In this document: piece after piece, positions 1 to 7,824 of the stretch
Layout of the letters: each line of letters opens with the position of its first letter
How positions within the stretch are numbered: the stretch's first letter is position 1
Source: Hespellia sp.
GTDB taxonomy: Bacteria; Bacillota; Clostridia; Lachnospirales; Lachnospiraceae
Length of the DNA: 38,393 nt
Direction: 5' to 3'
Assembly: GCA_028689735.1 (NCBI GenBank)
Contig: JAQVCP010000024.1
Location: 1-38,393, forward strand
The notes under the pieces: model-generated
The model's database searches: none
What the model was told of the DNA's origin: nothing
What the model saw: only the letters and a program-made list of their open reading frames with translations
Position numbers and translations under genes: made by a program

Positions 1-170
1 TCGGTCCGGAACCAGAAAAAGAATTAAAAAGAAGAGCTTTCTATCTCCAGTATATCAGACCTGTTGTCATTATGAAACTGTTACTTTATCCTTTGAGATT
101 TTTGGCAGAATCGCCATAAATTTCAGATTTTTTTACAACTGAGAATGTTGTAAGATTTTACGTCATAGCA
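1..170. repeat. Direct repeat copy 1 (partner at 1122)
   Basis: About 165 bases here match 1122-1295 almost exactly; the main differences are a 2-base indel in the T-run near 127 and divergence after about 160. The second copy is the upstream leader of the Rpn-like gene at 194-1099. Copy 1 therefore probably is the leader of another paralogue lying left of the window, which implies tandem duplication of gene plus leader. The left boundary is cut by the window edge. Confidence 0.85.
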
Positions 171-175
171 CGGTT

Positions 176-208
176 GATACAGCGATATAGATTTTATATC
201 GCTGTATC
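176..208 (-). terminator. Perfect 14-bp stem-loop at the 3' end of the Rpn-like gene
   Basis: GATACAGCGATATA (176-189) and its exact complement (195-208) enclose a 5-base loop. The stop codon of the gene at 194-1099 lies inside the hairpin. No U-tract follows on the minus strand, so this may be a 3' stabiliser or weak terminator rather than a classic intrinsic terminator. Confidence 0.5.
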
Positions 209-445
209 TTTATTACATTTTCTCCAGATTTCCTTCGCATCACTTGTTGGATTCTCCTTGATGAGCCTGCATACCAGCCCCACAAATTCTTCTGGTTCTT
301 CCAGATGTTCCGCAATCGTCTTCTCATCCAGATCCTTTGTCACTTTTGTCATAATCTGTTTAATCACTCTTATGATTTCGCCCTCTTCACGGCCTTCTGC
401 ACGTCCCTCTTCACGCTCATAAACCTTTTCTTCCCATGCCTGCAT
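194..445 (-). other. Possible internal-start short form of the Rpn-like gene (83 aa)
   Basis: In-frame ATG at 445 (protein begins MQAWEE) has an AGGGGTGA ribosome-binding-like sequence 5 bases upstream at 451-458. It would produce only the charged C-terminal domain without the nuclease core. In enteric rpn genes, internally initiated short proteins that antagonise the full-length nuclease have been reported; transfer of that idea to this gene is inference. Confidence 0.35.
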
Positions 446-1099
446 ATATTTCACCCCTGCTTCTTCACTGGATTTAACCTTTTTTACACACTCATGGATT
501 TTCTTAATTAACTCACTGTTGGATTCTTCTGCTGTTTCATCGTCTGTGTTCTCAACATATTTCAGAAAATGTATCAGCTCCTCACTGACCTCGTCCGCAT
601 TTTTTCCTTTCGTGTTCAGAAAAATGCGAGTCGCACCATCTGCAAGACACAGCTCTGGCTCTTCTTTACATCTCGCTTGAAACGTATACTGATATTTTTC
701 ATATCCGAAGAGATCAAACGGTGTAATCATGATGATATATGAATCGTTTAAAAGATTATAACTAATGGAACCAGGTGGAAGCAGACTGGAATCAATCAGG
801 GACTGATAAAAGCGGGAGCGTTTTTGCAGATCTGATTTCCTGCTCTTTTGCATTTCTGTATTGTAGACATTTTCCTCCGCATCCATAGCGAACACATCCA
901 GCCGGACTGATTTTAAATACGGCAGTGTCTGTAATTGTTTTTCCACCTCATTTTCCGGCAGTAGATCCACCGCATTCCTCATAATAATCGATAGGACAGC
1001 CTGATGTGCTTCCGGGTTTTCCATCGTCTCATCAAATAAAAAACGATCCGTTAATTTTAAATCCTTAAGTAGTGCAATCGGTTTGTTTTGTTCTTCCAT
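194..1099 (-). CDS. Rpn family recombination-promoting nuclease / PD-(D/E)XK transposase-like protein
   Basis: A 301-aa protein of the Rpn/PDDEXK transposase-like family. The nuclease core is visible in residues about 60-90: an LDVFA strand supplies the acidic residue, followed by an ExQ motif (EMQKSR) in the position of the usual ExK. The C-terminal third is charged and carries E/G/R-rich repeats (EEGRAEGREEG) typical of the family. The start ATG follows an AAGGAGATAG ribosome binding site. In the family these proteins are DNA endonucleases that promote RecA-independent recombination; activity here is inferred. The flanking direct repeats suggest tandem paralogues. An internal start at 445 may give a separate short product. 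Confidence 0.85.
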   Translation of the reverse strand: MEEQNKPIALLKDLKLTDRFLFDETMENPEAHQAVLSIIMRNAVDLLPENEVEKQLQTLPYLKSVRLDVFAMDAEENVYNTEMQKSRKSDLQKRSRFYQSLIDSSLLPPGSISYNLLNDSYIIMITPFDLFGYEKYQYTFQARCKEEPELCLADGATRIFLNTKGKNADEVSEELIHFLKYVENTDDETAEESNSELIKKIHECVKKVKSSEEAGVKYMQAWEEKVYEREEGRAEGREEGEIIRVIKQIMTKVTKDLDEKTIAEHLEEPEEFVGLVCRLIKENPTSDAKEIWRKCNKDTAI

Positions 1100-1121
1100 T
1101 CTATCTCCTTTTCTGTAGTAA

Positions 1122-1297
1122 TCGGTCCGGAACCAGAAAAAGAATTAAAAAGAAGAGCTTTCTATCTCCAGTATATCAGACCTGTTGTCATTATGAAACT
1201 GTTACTTTATCCTTTGAGATTTTTGGCAGAATCGCCATAAATTTCAGAATTTCTTTTACAACTGAGAATGTTGTAAGTTTTTGTATCATAGCATGGT
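1122..1297. repeat. Direct repeat copy 2: leader of the Rpn-like gene
   Basis: Second copy of the sequence at 1-170, placed directly upstream of the start at 1099. It forms a leader of about 170 bases between the promoter at 1285-1313 and the ribosome binding site. No open frame with a convincing start was found in it. Confidence 0.85.
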
Positions 1298-1313
1298 TTA
1301 TTGGATATTGCAA
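1285..1313 (-). promoter_or_regulatory. Promoter for the Rpn-like gene
   Basis: Reading the minus strand: TTGCAA (1308-1313), 17-base spacer, TATGAT (1285-1290). The equivalent place in direct-repeat copy 1 keeps a -10-like TATGAC but the homology stops before the -35, so the left paralogue would lack this promoter. Confidence 0.6.
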
Positions 1314-1339
1314 GTCTAAATGTTTATCTGTTTTAGCTA

Positions 1340-1492
1340 ATTTTCTTTCTGCTTCCGAAACTAACATCCCCCCCTTGCTTAATGTTCTGTACACTTAAGA
1401 CAGGGGGGGGGTAACGGACAATTACTTGATGCTCTTCCTTCTGACACCCACCGCTGAGACTAGTTTGTTACTCACCACCTATAGAGGTGGGA
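1340..1492. other. Structured non-coding segment, possible insertion-sequence end remnant
   Basis: Contains a run of 7 C (1368-1374) and a run of 9 G (1403-1411) that can pair around a CTTAA...TTAAG inner stem, then a second hairpin (ACTCACCACCT / AGGTGGGAGT) at about 1470-1494 next to the stop codon of the following gene. Terminal hairpins of this look are common at IS200/IS605-type element ends, but no transposase or TnpB frame is present. It could instead be a terminator region of the dehydrogenase gene. No gene is supported in 1100-1493. Confidence 0.3.
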
Positions 1493-1493
1493 G

Positions 1494-2366
1494 TCATTCT
1501 TCCACTGAGATATAATGCTTAATCAATGCCTGAGTCCCAAGGTCTCCCAACCCTTTCTGCTCCAGCATCTTATAATTCTCCAGTGCCTGCTCCAGCACTT
1601 CCAGCTTCAATCTGCTCTTCAGGCTTTCTTCATCTGCCAGCTTCATGTCTTTCACAAAATGTTTCAGGATAAATCCCGGTGCATAATCACCTGCCAGAAT
1701 CTTGGGACCGAAGGTGCTAAGCTGCGTGCTGCCTGCTGCTCCCGTCGACACCGAGTCAAATACCGTCTGCAGATCCAGTCCCTTTGCACTGGCATAAGCC
1801 AAGGCTTCACACACTCCGGAAAGCGTTCCGGCAATGATAATCTGATTCGCAAGTTTGGCGTGCTGTCCAAAGCCTGCTTTCCCCTGATAATTCAGGTTCG
1901 TTCCCATAGCCTCAAAGAGCGGCCTGCAGACCTCGTAGTCTGCTTCGTCTCCACCTACAAGAATCGACAGCGTCCCCTTCTTGGCACCGATATCTCCACC
2001 TGTAACAGGCGCATCAAGTACGTGGAATCCCCGCTTTGTACCTTCTGCGTAAATCCGCTCTGCAAGTGTTGGGCTCGTAGTCGTCATATCGATAAGATAG
2101 GTTCCTTCCCTCGCACTGTCCAATATATTTCCCGGCTTAAAATACACTTCCTCCACATCCTTCGGGAAACCTACAATTGTGATAACCGCCTCACATCCGC
2201 TTACGCAATCTGCAATGGTTTCATGGAAAATGGCTCCCTCTCCGATGACATCCTCCACCTTTGATTTTGTACGCGCGTAAATGTGTAGTTCAAATCCCGC
2301 TTTCATAAGATTACGCACCATGGATTTCCCCATGATACCCACTCCGATAAATCCTATTTTTTTCAC
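1494..2366 (-). CDS. NAD(P)-dependent beta-hydroxyacid dehydrogenase (GarR / 3-hydroxyisobutyrate dehydrogenase-like)
   Basis: About 290 aa, the normal length of the beta-hydroxyacid dehydrogenase family. The N-terminal Rossmann motif GVGIMG lies at residues 8-13, the substrate-binding motif DAPVTGG at about 118-124, and the catalytic lysine (about K171) in the GxGxxxKxxNQ helix. These cytosolic enzymes oxidise or reduce 3-hydroxy acids such as 3-hydroxyisobutyrate or tartronate semialdehyde; the substrate cannot be chosen from sequence. I place the start at GTG 2366, because GGGAAGGGAG sits 7 bases upstream and the glycine-rich loop follows at once; a TTG at 2387 would put that ribosome binding site inside the gene. 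Appears monocistronic. No neighbouring pathway genes help to fix its role. Confidence 0.88.
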   Translation of the reverse strand: MKKIGFIGVGIMGKSMVRNLMKAGFELHIYARTKSKVEDVIGEGAIFHETIADCVSGCEAVITIVGFPKDVEEVYFKPGNILDSAREGTYLIDMTTTSPTLAERIYAEGTKRGFHVLDAPVTGGDIGAKKGTLSILVGGDEADYEVCRPLFEAMGTNLNYQGKAGFGQHAKLANQIIIAGTLSGVCEALAYASAKGLDLQTVFDSVSTGAAGSTQLSTFGPKILAGDYAPGFILKHFVKDMKLADEESLKSRLKLEVLEQALENYKMLEQKGLGDLGTQALIKHYISVEE

Positions 2367-2416
2367 TCTTGTACTCCCTTCCCGCAAACATTGTTGATGA
2401 TTACTTTGTTTTCTAT

Positions 2417-2481
2417 TATGGTTAAGGTGTCAAAAGGGCATATTGCAATCCGCCATATAGACTTTTGACACCTTAACCATA
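2417..2481. repeat. 20-bp perfect inverted repeat (65-bp stem-loop)
   Basis: TATGGTTAAGGTGTCAAAAG at 2417-2436 is exactly complementary to 2462-2481, with a 25-base loop. It lies about 50 bases upstream of the dehydrogenase start. No U-tract follows on either side, so it is not an obvious terminator. It could be a miniature mobile repeat (MITE-like) or a leader structure of the dehydrogenase mRNA. Confidence 0.75.
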
Positions 2482-2580
2482 TTATACGATATCTTGCAGG
2501 CGTTTTCATTATTAATTTTTTCAGTATTTCATCTTCCGTATTTCATCTTTCTGACGGACCTAGAATATCCTTCCCTTTTT

Positions 2581-2683
2581 CTATTTTACCTTAAGCATCT
2601 TTCCAAAGATCAATCTCACCAATAGACCAGCCGCAAATAACTGCCGGAAGAATGTTGTGGTAAATTCATATTGGGAATGGTAG
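2581..2683 (-). pseudogene. Possible 3' coding remnant in the 2482-2721 intergenic region
   Basis: Minus-strand reading from 2683 to a TAG at 2581 gives about 33 residues of plausible membrane-protein character (FFRQLFAAGLLVRLIFGK) ending in LKVK, but there is no start codon and an in-frame stop lies just upstream. It may be the tail of a lost gene. Family not recognised; could be chance. Confidence 0.2.
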
Positions 2684-2721
2684 AATTAAGGTGACGAACA
2701 TGAACTTGTGGAGGGAAAACT

Positions 2722-3042
2722 ATGGATATCAAAGAAGTTATAAGGACGAATCCTATAATAAAAACCGTTATTTCATGCGCAACACTTATATTTCCGATTT
2801 TGTGTATATTATTTGTAAACAACGGAAAACCAAATGCTTTTCAATTCGTTTGGGTTGCCTTTTACAGCTCGGTATTATTTTGCTTTATACACAAATCAAA
2901 ATCAGCTAAAATAATCGTGTGTTGTCTAAATGGTGTTTTTGTCATTGGACTTACGCTTATTTTTTTAATGGGAGGTTCAGAAATTATTCCTGGTGTGTGC
3001 TGGAACGCTGTTTTACCATTTCTTCCCAATCCATGGTACTGA
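2722..3042 (+). CDS. Small three-helix membrane protein, unknown function
   Basis: 106 aa with a good ribosome binding site (GGAGGG, 7 bases before ATG). After a short charged N-terminus (MDIKEVIRTN) there are hydrophobic segments at about residues 13-32, 38-54 and 63-83, separated by short basic loops (HKSKSAK), and a hydrophobic tail ending NPWY. It is the only plus-strand gene in the first 12 kb and is followed by a perfect hairpin. No family recognised. A second frame starting at 2691 is a shadow. Confidence 0.65.
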   Translation: MDIKEVIRTNPIIKTVISCATLIFPILCILFVNNGKPNAFQFVWVAFYSSVLFCFIHKSKSAKIIVCCLNGVFVIGLTLIFLMGGSEIIPGVCWNAVLPFLPNPWY

Positions 3043-3050
3043 TAAAATTA

Positions 3051-3086
3051 TTGCTTATCGAATAAGGGGTTTTATTCGATAAGCAA
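3051..3086. terminator. Bidirectional hairpin between convergent genes
   Basis: TTGCTTATCGAATAA (3051-3065) pairs perfectly with 3072-3086 around a short GGGGT-containing loop. It separates the plus-strand membrane-protein gene from the minus-strand NlpC/P60 gene and overlaps the latter's stop codon. Confidence 0.7.
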
Positions 3087-4373
3087 TGCATCTGTGATTT
3101 CCTGTGCCCAGATTTCCCCATTGCCTCGCTGAACGGTCAGGGCATTTACAATCACACTCTGAATGGATTCCGGTTCTTTTTTATCCGGGAGTTTAAGTGA
3201 ACCGACAGCACTAATCACATAATACTCATCCCCATCTTTTCCCAGATAAATCATAATATGCCCCGGGAAGTACAATAAGCTCCCTATCGCCAATGTATCC
3301 AATTCTTCCACTTTTTCTTTCACATTCATCCCTCTAAATGAAATCCGTTTCCCTGGTGTCCGTATCATAACCCCCGCATCTCTCGCAAGATAAATGCCAA
3401 AGCAGGCATAGACTTCCTGTACCAACTGCGAGCAGTCCACGGATTCAAACATTCCTCCCCAGCCATAACGATTTCCAAGGAATTGGAAGGCCAGATGGAT
3501 TACATTTTCCATCGTATAGGGAAGATAACCGACATGAACACCGATTGCCGGTGGAATCGCTGCATAAGAGAGCTGATAATATCCATCCGGCCTGCGCTGT
3601 GGAATCGCCACAATGTAGCATCCCCATGCGCTGCGATTTAATCTGATTTTCTGAATCTCTTCCACTTCAAGAAGCCGAAGTTTTACGCCCATGGTCAGCA
3701 ATTGTCCTGAAATTTCCAGCCGGATCCCCGGCACGGTTACCACAAGAAAATGCTCCATCCTCTGAGCCTGAATCCACTCACCGCGGTTCCTGCAGACTGC
3801 AAAGCATTCCTTTTCGGACCAGCCCTCATAATCATAAGTTATAATATAATAGAACTGTCCATCTGCACTCTCCCGGGTAATCAATACGGGCATATTAACA
3901 CGGACGACACTTAACTGAAATTTATCATCAGAAGTATCGTCCGTTTCTATCCATATTTTTTCAGCAGACCGTGCTGTGTTTCCCGGCCAGGCTCTGAGGT
4001 CTGCGCGTCTGACACAGATGCCGTACCCAACTGGCTGTTTTCCAAGGGGCAGCGTTATCCCCAATTCCCGTGAAGTTTTCCAGTCCGAATCATAGTCCTC
4101 CGATATTTCCTGTTGCTTCCAAATGTTGTGGGAACACCTATCATCTGCCAGAATTTTATCATTTAGCTGTGAGATTTGTTTTTCATCCATGATGACGTTT
4201 TCCATGTGAGCACACCTGCGGATCCAGAAATCTGCATGGTACATCTCTGCTGTGACATCCGGTGCATAATCAATAAATTCAGCCGTTGCTTCCACTCCTC
4301 CACTTGATTTTTTCTGACTCAAATGTAGTCTATTCAAGGATTTTTCAAAAAATACCTGATTGAAAGCATCCAC
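3072..4373 (-). CDS. SH3-domain NlpC/P60 family peptidoglycan endopeptidase
   Basis: 433 aa. The C-terminal third is an NlpC/P60 papain-like domain: catalytic Cys in SVDCSQL (about C314) and catalytic His in FPGHIMIYLG (about H372). The N-terminal segment (DVTAEMYHADFWIRR) resembles the stabilising domain of YkfC-like gamma-D-glutamyl-diaminoacid endopeptidases, and residues 100-270 fit two bacterial SH3 domains. No signal peptide or membrane segment is seen, so, as with YkfC-type enzymes, it may cleave recycled muropeptides in the cytosol. The start is GTG with only a weak purine-rich ribosome binding site. Bounded by a hairpin downstream and a ~60-base gap from copA upstream. Confidence 0.85.
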   Translation of the reverse strand: MDAFNQVFFEKSLNRLHLSQKKSSGGVEATAEFIDYAPDVTAEMYHADFWIRRCAHMENVIMDEKQISQLNDKILADDRCSHNIWKQQEISEDYDSDWKTSRELGITLPLGKQPVGYGICVRRADLRAWPGNTARSAEKIWIETDDTSDDKFQLSVVRVNMPVLITRESADGQFYYIITYDYEGWSEKECFAVCRNRGEWIQAQRMEHFLVVTVPGIRLEISGQLLTMGVKLRLLEVEEIQKIRLNRSAWGCYIVAIPQRRPDGYYQLSYAAIPPAIGVHVGYLPYTMENVIHLAFQFLGNRYGWGGMFESVDCSQLVQEVYACFGIYLARDAGVMIRTPGKRISFRGMNVKEKVEELDTLAIGSLLYFPGHIMIYLGKDGDEYYVISAVGSLKLPDKKEPESIQSVIVNALTVQRGNGEIWAQEITDALLIE

Positions 4374-4434
4374 ACTCTTTTCTCTTTTTCACATGAATGA
4401 TTCTCCACGTTCAGAATATTTTCATCGCATCCTC

Positions 4435-4644
4435 TCATTCGACTGAAATCACTTTGTAGTCCTGATCCTCCACCGTCTTCTTCAGCACATCATCTGCGAT
4501 GTCTCCATTCAAGGTTACAACTGCAGTTCCTGCCTCGTGGCTTACTTCTGCCGCCTCGACCTGCTCCAGTGCCTCTAAGCATTTCTTTACTCTTGCCTCG
4601 CAGTGTCCACACATCATTCCTTCAATTTTCATTGTCTTTGTCAT
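4435..4644 (-). CDS. Probable internally initiated CopZ-like copper chaperone (69 aa) within copA
   Basis: The in-frame ATG at 4644 is preceded by GGAGG at 4653-4657, exactly 8 bases upstream, an ideal ribosome binding site placed inside the copA reading frame. The product (MTKTMKIEGMMCGHC...) has the size and MxCxxC motif of free-standing CopZ chaperones. So one gene could make both a pump with a tethered chaperone domain and a free chaperone. In E. coli copA yields a short chaperone by programmed frameshift; here the likely mechanism is internal initiation, which is inference. Confidence 0.55.
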   Translation of the reverse strand: MTKTMKIEGMMCGHCEARVKKCLEALEQVEAAEVSHEAGTAVVTLNGDIADDVLKKTVEDQDYKVISVE

Positions 4645-6990
4645 TTCCTTTTCCTCCGTCTGATTCTTGATTTTTAATTTTTTATCTTTCCCCGCATCGT
4701 GCATCCGAAAGAAATTCAGACGCAATGCGTTGGTCACAACACAAAAGCTGGACAGGCTCATTGCCGCCGCCCCGAACATCGGGTTCAACTCCCAGCCAAA
4801 CAATGGAATCCACACGCCCGCTGCAAGCGGTATTCCAATGACATTATAGAAAAATGCCCAGAACAGATTTTCATGGATGTTCTTCAGTGTCGCACGGCTG
4901 AGTCTGATTGCTGCCGGTACATCACTGAGTCTGCTCTTCATCAGCACCACGTCTGCCGCATCAATTGCAATATCCGTTCCGGCACCGATGGCAATTCCGA
5001 TATCAGCTCTGGTAAGTGCCGGTGCATCATTGATTCCATCTCCTACCATAGCAACTTTTCCCTTTTTCTTCAAGCTGCGAATAACACTTTCTTTCCCATC
5101 CGGAAGTACTCCCGCAATCACTTCGTCTACACCAGCCTGACATCCAATCGCTTTTGCCGTCCGTTCATTGTCTCCGGTCAGCATGACCACATGGATTCCC
5201 ATGTTCTGAAGCTCCTTCACCGCCTGAGGACTGTCTTCTTTGATCACATCCGCAACCGCGATGATTCCCAGAAGCTTTCCATCCTTTGCAAAAAAGAGTG
5301 GTGTCTTCCCTTCTTCTGCCAGCTTCTCCGACTGCACCTTCACCGCCTCCGGTACTTCTGCCCGGCTGCTGATAAATGTATAATTTCCTCCAAGAAGTTC
5401 CTGCCCATCCAGCACCGCTGACAGGCCATTTCCAGGAAGTGCGGTGAACTCAGACACCTGCACGTCTTTCTCTGCGGATCGTCCTCTTATTTCGTCTGCA
5501 TAGGCAAGAACTGCTCTCGCCAGCGGATGCTCGCTCTTTCGCTCCAATGCATTTGCAAAATAGAGCAATTCCTCTTCCGTCGTTCCTACAGCAGGAACCA
5601 TATCTGTCACCTTCGGCTCACCGCTTGTGATGGTTCCAGTCTTATCCAGTGCCACAATCTGCATCTTTCCTGCTTCTTCCAGGGACACCGCCGTCTTGAA
5701 CATGATGCCATGCTTTGCGCCCATTCCGTTCCCCACCATGATGGCAACCGGTGTTGCAAGTCCCAAGGCACATGGACAACTGATGACCAGTACTGAAATG
5801 CCTCTTGCCAATGCAAAGCCCACGCTCTGCCCCGCTAAAAGCCAGACAATGAATGTCACAACCGCAATGGTAATGACCGCTGGAACAAAAATGCCTGATA
5901 CCTTATCTGCGATCTTTGCAATCGGTGCTTTTGTGGCTGCCGCATCACTGACCATCTGGATAATCTGGGACAGCGTCGTGTCCTCCCCGACTCTGGTCGC
6001 CTCACATTTTAAGAAACCAGATTGATTGAGTGTCGCTGCAGAAATGGTATCGCCAGCTTCTTTATCCACCGGGATACTCTCTCCAGTGAGTGCCGCCTCA
6101 TTGACGGCGCTAGTTCCTTCTACTACCAGACCATCCACCGGAACATTTTCTCCCGGACGCACCACAAAGATATCTCCCTGTTTTACTTCACTGATGGATA
6201 CTTCCTGCTCGGCACCATCTCTCATCACGGTCGCAGTCTTCGGTGCCAGCTTCATCAGGCTCTTGAGTGCATCCGTTGTCTTCCCCTTAGAGCGCGCTTC
6301 CAGCATCTTTCCAACCGTGATCAAGGTCAGAATCATGGCTGCCGACTCAAAATAGAAATCGTGCATATAGGACATGACAGCATCCATATCGCCTGCTACC
6401 TGAGCCCCCGTCATTGCAAACAGAGCATAGGTGCTGTAAACAAATGCCGCAGTGGAGCCCAGTGCCACCAGCGTATCCATGTTCGGTGCTCCGTGGAAGA
6501 GGCTTTTATAACCGCTGATAAAGAACTTCTGGTTAATGACCATGACCACGGCAGTCAAAAGAAGCTGCAAAAGTCCCATGGCTACATGATTATCCGTAAA
6601 GAATCCCGGGATTGGCCAGTTCCACATCATATGCCCCATAGAAAAATACATGAGCACCAGCAGAAATCCAAGGGAGGTATAAAGGCGTTTTTTCAGAATT
6701 GGAGTTTCATGATCCTTTAACATTTCCTCATTCTCTGCCCTGCTTCCCTGATTCACGGCATTTTCATCGCTTCCGGAGACTCCCTTATGGCTCCCCTTCA
6801 CCGCGGCACCATAGCCGGCTTCTTCCACTGCCCGGATAATTGCCGCCGCATCTGCACTTCCTTCCACGCCCATAGAGTTTGTCAGTAGACTGACTGAACA
6901 CGCTGATACCCCATCGACTTTATTGACTGCCTTTTCCACCCGGGTGCTGCAGGCGGCGCAGCTCATACCCGTCACTGTATACTGTTCCAT
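4435..6990 (-). CDS. copA: Copper-exporting P1B-type ATPase with N- and C-terminal HMA domains
   Basis: 851 aa. N-terminal HMA with CAAC at residues 11-14; actuator TGES at 302-305; ion-binding CPC at 405-407 in a transmembrane helix; phosphorylated Asp449 in DKTGT; SEHPLA with H488-P489 of P1B pumps; hinge GDGINDAP at about 650-657. After the last helices a charged linker leads to a second HMA (residues 783-851) with MCGHC metal ligands C794 and C797, an unusual C-terminal position. It pumps Cu(I) out of the cytosol. Third gene of the csoR operon: its ATG directly abuts the stop of the upstream HMA gene, with an AAGGAGG inside that gene's end. Transcription should be derepressed by copper through CsoR. 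Confidence 0.97.
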   Translation of the reverse strand: MEQYTVTGMSCAACSTRVEKAVNKVDGVSACSVSLLTNSMGVEGSADAAAIIRAVEEAGYGAAVKGSHKGVSGSDENAVNQGSRAENEEMLKDHETPILKKRLYTSLGFLLVLMYFSMGHMMWNWPIPGFFTDNHVAMGLLQLLLTAVVMVINQKFFISGYKSLFHGAPNMDTLVALGSTAAFVYSTYALFAMTGAQVAGDMDAVMSYMHDFYFESAAMILTLITVGKMLEARSKGKTTDALKSLMKLAPKTATVMRDGAEQEVSISEVKQGDIFVVRPGENVPVDGLVVEGTSAVNEAALTGESIPVDKEAGDTISAATLNQSGFLKCEATRVGEDTTLSQIIQMVSDAAATKAPIAKIADKVSGIFVPAVITIAVVTFIVWLLAGQSVGFALARGISVLVISCPCALGLATPVAIMVGNGMGAKHGIMFKTAVSLEEAGKMQIVALDKTGTITSGEPKVTDMVPAVGTTEEELLYFANALERKSEHPLARAVLAYADEIRGRSAEKDVQVSEFTALPGNGLSAVLDGQELLGGNYTFISSRAEVPEAVKVQSEKLAEEGKTPLFFAKDGKLLGIIAVADVIKEDSPQAVKELQNMGIHVVMLTGDNERTAKAIGCQAGVDEVIAGVLPDGKESVIRSLKKKGKVAMVGDGINDAPALTRADIGIAIGAGTDIAIDAADVVLMKSRLSDVPAAIRLSRATLKNIHENLFWAFFYNVIGIPLAAGVWIPLFGWELNPMFGAAAMSLSSFCVVTNALRLNFFRMHDAGKDKKLKIKNQTEEKEMTKTMKIEGMMCGHCEARVKKCLEALEQVEAAEVSHEAGTAVVTLNGDIADDVLKKTVEDQDYKVISVE

Positions 6991-7368
6991 CTATACCTCC
7001 TTATCCTCAATGCTGCTCACAGCAAAATCCACCTGCTCCACGGCCTTCTTAAGCACCTCATCCGGTACTTCTCTGTCCAGAGATACCACCGCAATATTCT
7101 TCTTCAGGTTAACATTTGCCACCGCACCATCAATCTTGTTGATCTGCCTCTCTACACTATTCTTGCAATTCTCGCAGTGCATTCCCTCAATGTGAATGAT
7201 TTTTTCTGCAATCTTATTTCCCGTGAGTTTCTTTTTCTCTGTCTTCGGTGCACAGTCGCTGCAGCTCCCGCCACAGCAGCCGCCTTCCCCGCGGAAATGT
7301 TTCGTACTTCCCTTTACTGCCAGAATAATAATGATGACTAAAACAACAACTACTATTATATTTCCCAT
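6991..7368 (-). CDS. Membrane-anchored Cys-rich protein with HMA copper-binding domain
   Basis: 125 aa. Residues 4-19 are a single hydrophobic anchor, followed by a Cys cluster (C31, C32, C36, C39) as in FeoB-associated Cys-rich membrane proteins, a lysine-rich linker and an HMA domain with MHCENC at 63-68. Likely a membrane-tethered metallochaperone passing Cu(I) to CopA, whose gene starts at the next base. A ribosome binding site AAGGAGAG precedes the ATG. The pairing of a FeoB-associated type N-terminus with HMA is uncommon in my experience. Confidence 0.85.
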   Translation of the reverse strand: MGNIIVVVVLVIIIILAVKGSTKHFRGEGGCCGGSCSDCAPKTEKKKLTGNKIAEKIIHIEGMHCENCKNSVERQINKIDGAVANVNLKKNIAVVSLDREVPDEVLKKAVEQVDFAVSSIEDKEV

Positions 7369-7474
7369 ATTTTTCTCTCCTTATGTAATATGCATTGCCC
7401 CACATTCGCTCAGCAAACGTTCTTCAAAGATGCCACGATCAGAATGCACAGAATAAATGTTTCATCAGCTTCTC

Positions 7475-7780
7475 TTATTTCATCAGCTTCTGCAGCGTCT
7501 TTAACAATTCATCGACAGTCTCTTCTTTTCCATCCTTAATATCCTGCGTCACACAGGTCTTAATATGATTGGCCAAAAGCACCTTGCTGAAACTATTCAG
7601 TGCCGAAGTAGCTGCCGCAACCTGCGTCAGAATATCCGGACAATATGCATCCTTCTCCAGCATTCCCTTAATCCCGCGAATCTGCCCTTCCACACGATTC
7701 AAGCGATGAACCAGATCCTTATATTCTTTTTCTGAACGCTCCTTCGTCCTGTGACTACAGCATTCTCTCTCTTCACTCAT
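7475..7780 (-). CDS. csoR: CsoR family copper-sensing transcriptional repressor
   Basis: 101 aa, all-helical DUF156/CsoR family. The Cu(I) ligand set is intact: C47 (AYCPDI), H72 and C76 (ANHIKTC). The N-terminus has two extra adjacent Cys (C7, C8). First gene of the operon; AAAGGAGG lies 8 bases upstream of the ATG. It should bind the operator at 7831-7845 and release it on Cu(I) binding, controlling itself, the HMA protein and copA. Confidence 0.95.
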   Translation of the reverse strand: MSEERECCSHRTKERSEKEYKDLVHRLNRVEGQIRGIKGMLEKDAYCPDILTQVAAATSALNSFSKVLLANHIKTCVTQDIKDGKEETVDELLKTLQKLMK

Positions 7781-7824
7781 TTGATTTGCCTCCTTTATCG
7801 TGATGCTTTCTGTTCTTCATTGTC

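Noticed and set aside
1191-1394. 67-aa minus-strand frame beginning MYRTLSKGGMLVSE
   Set aside because: It runs through the duplicated leader and promoter of the Rpn-like gene, has no matching family, and its start lies in the hairpin region.
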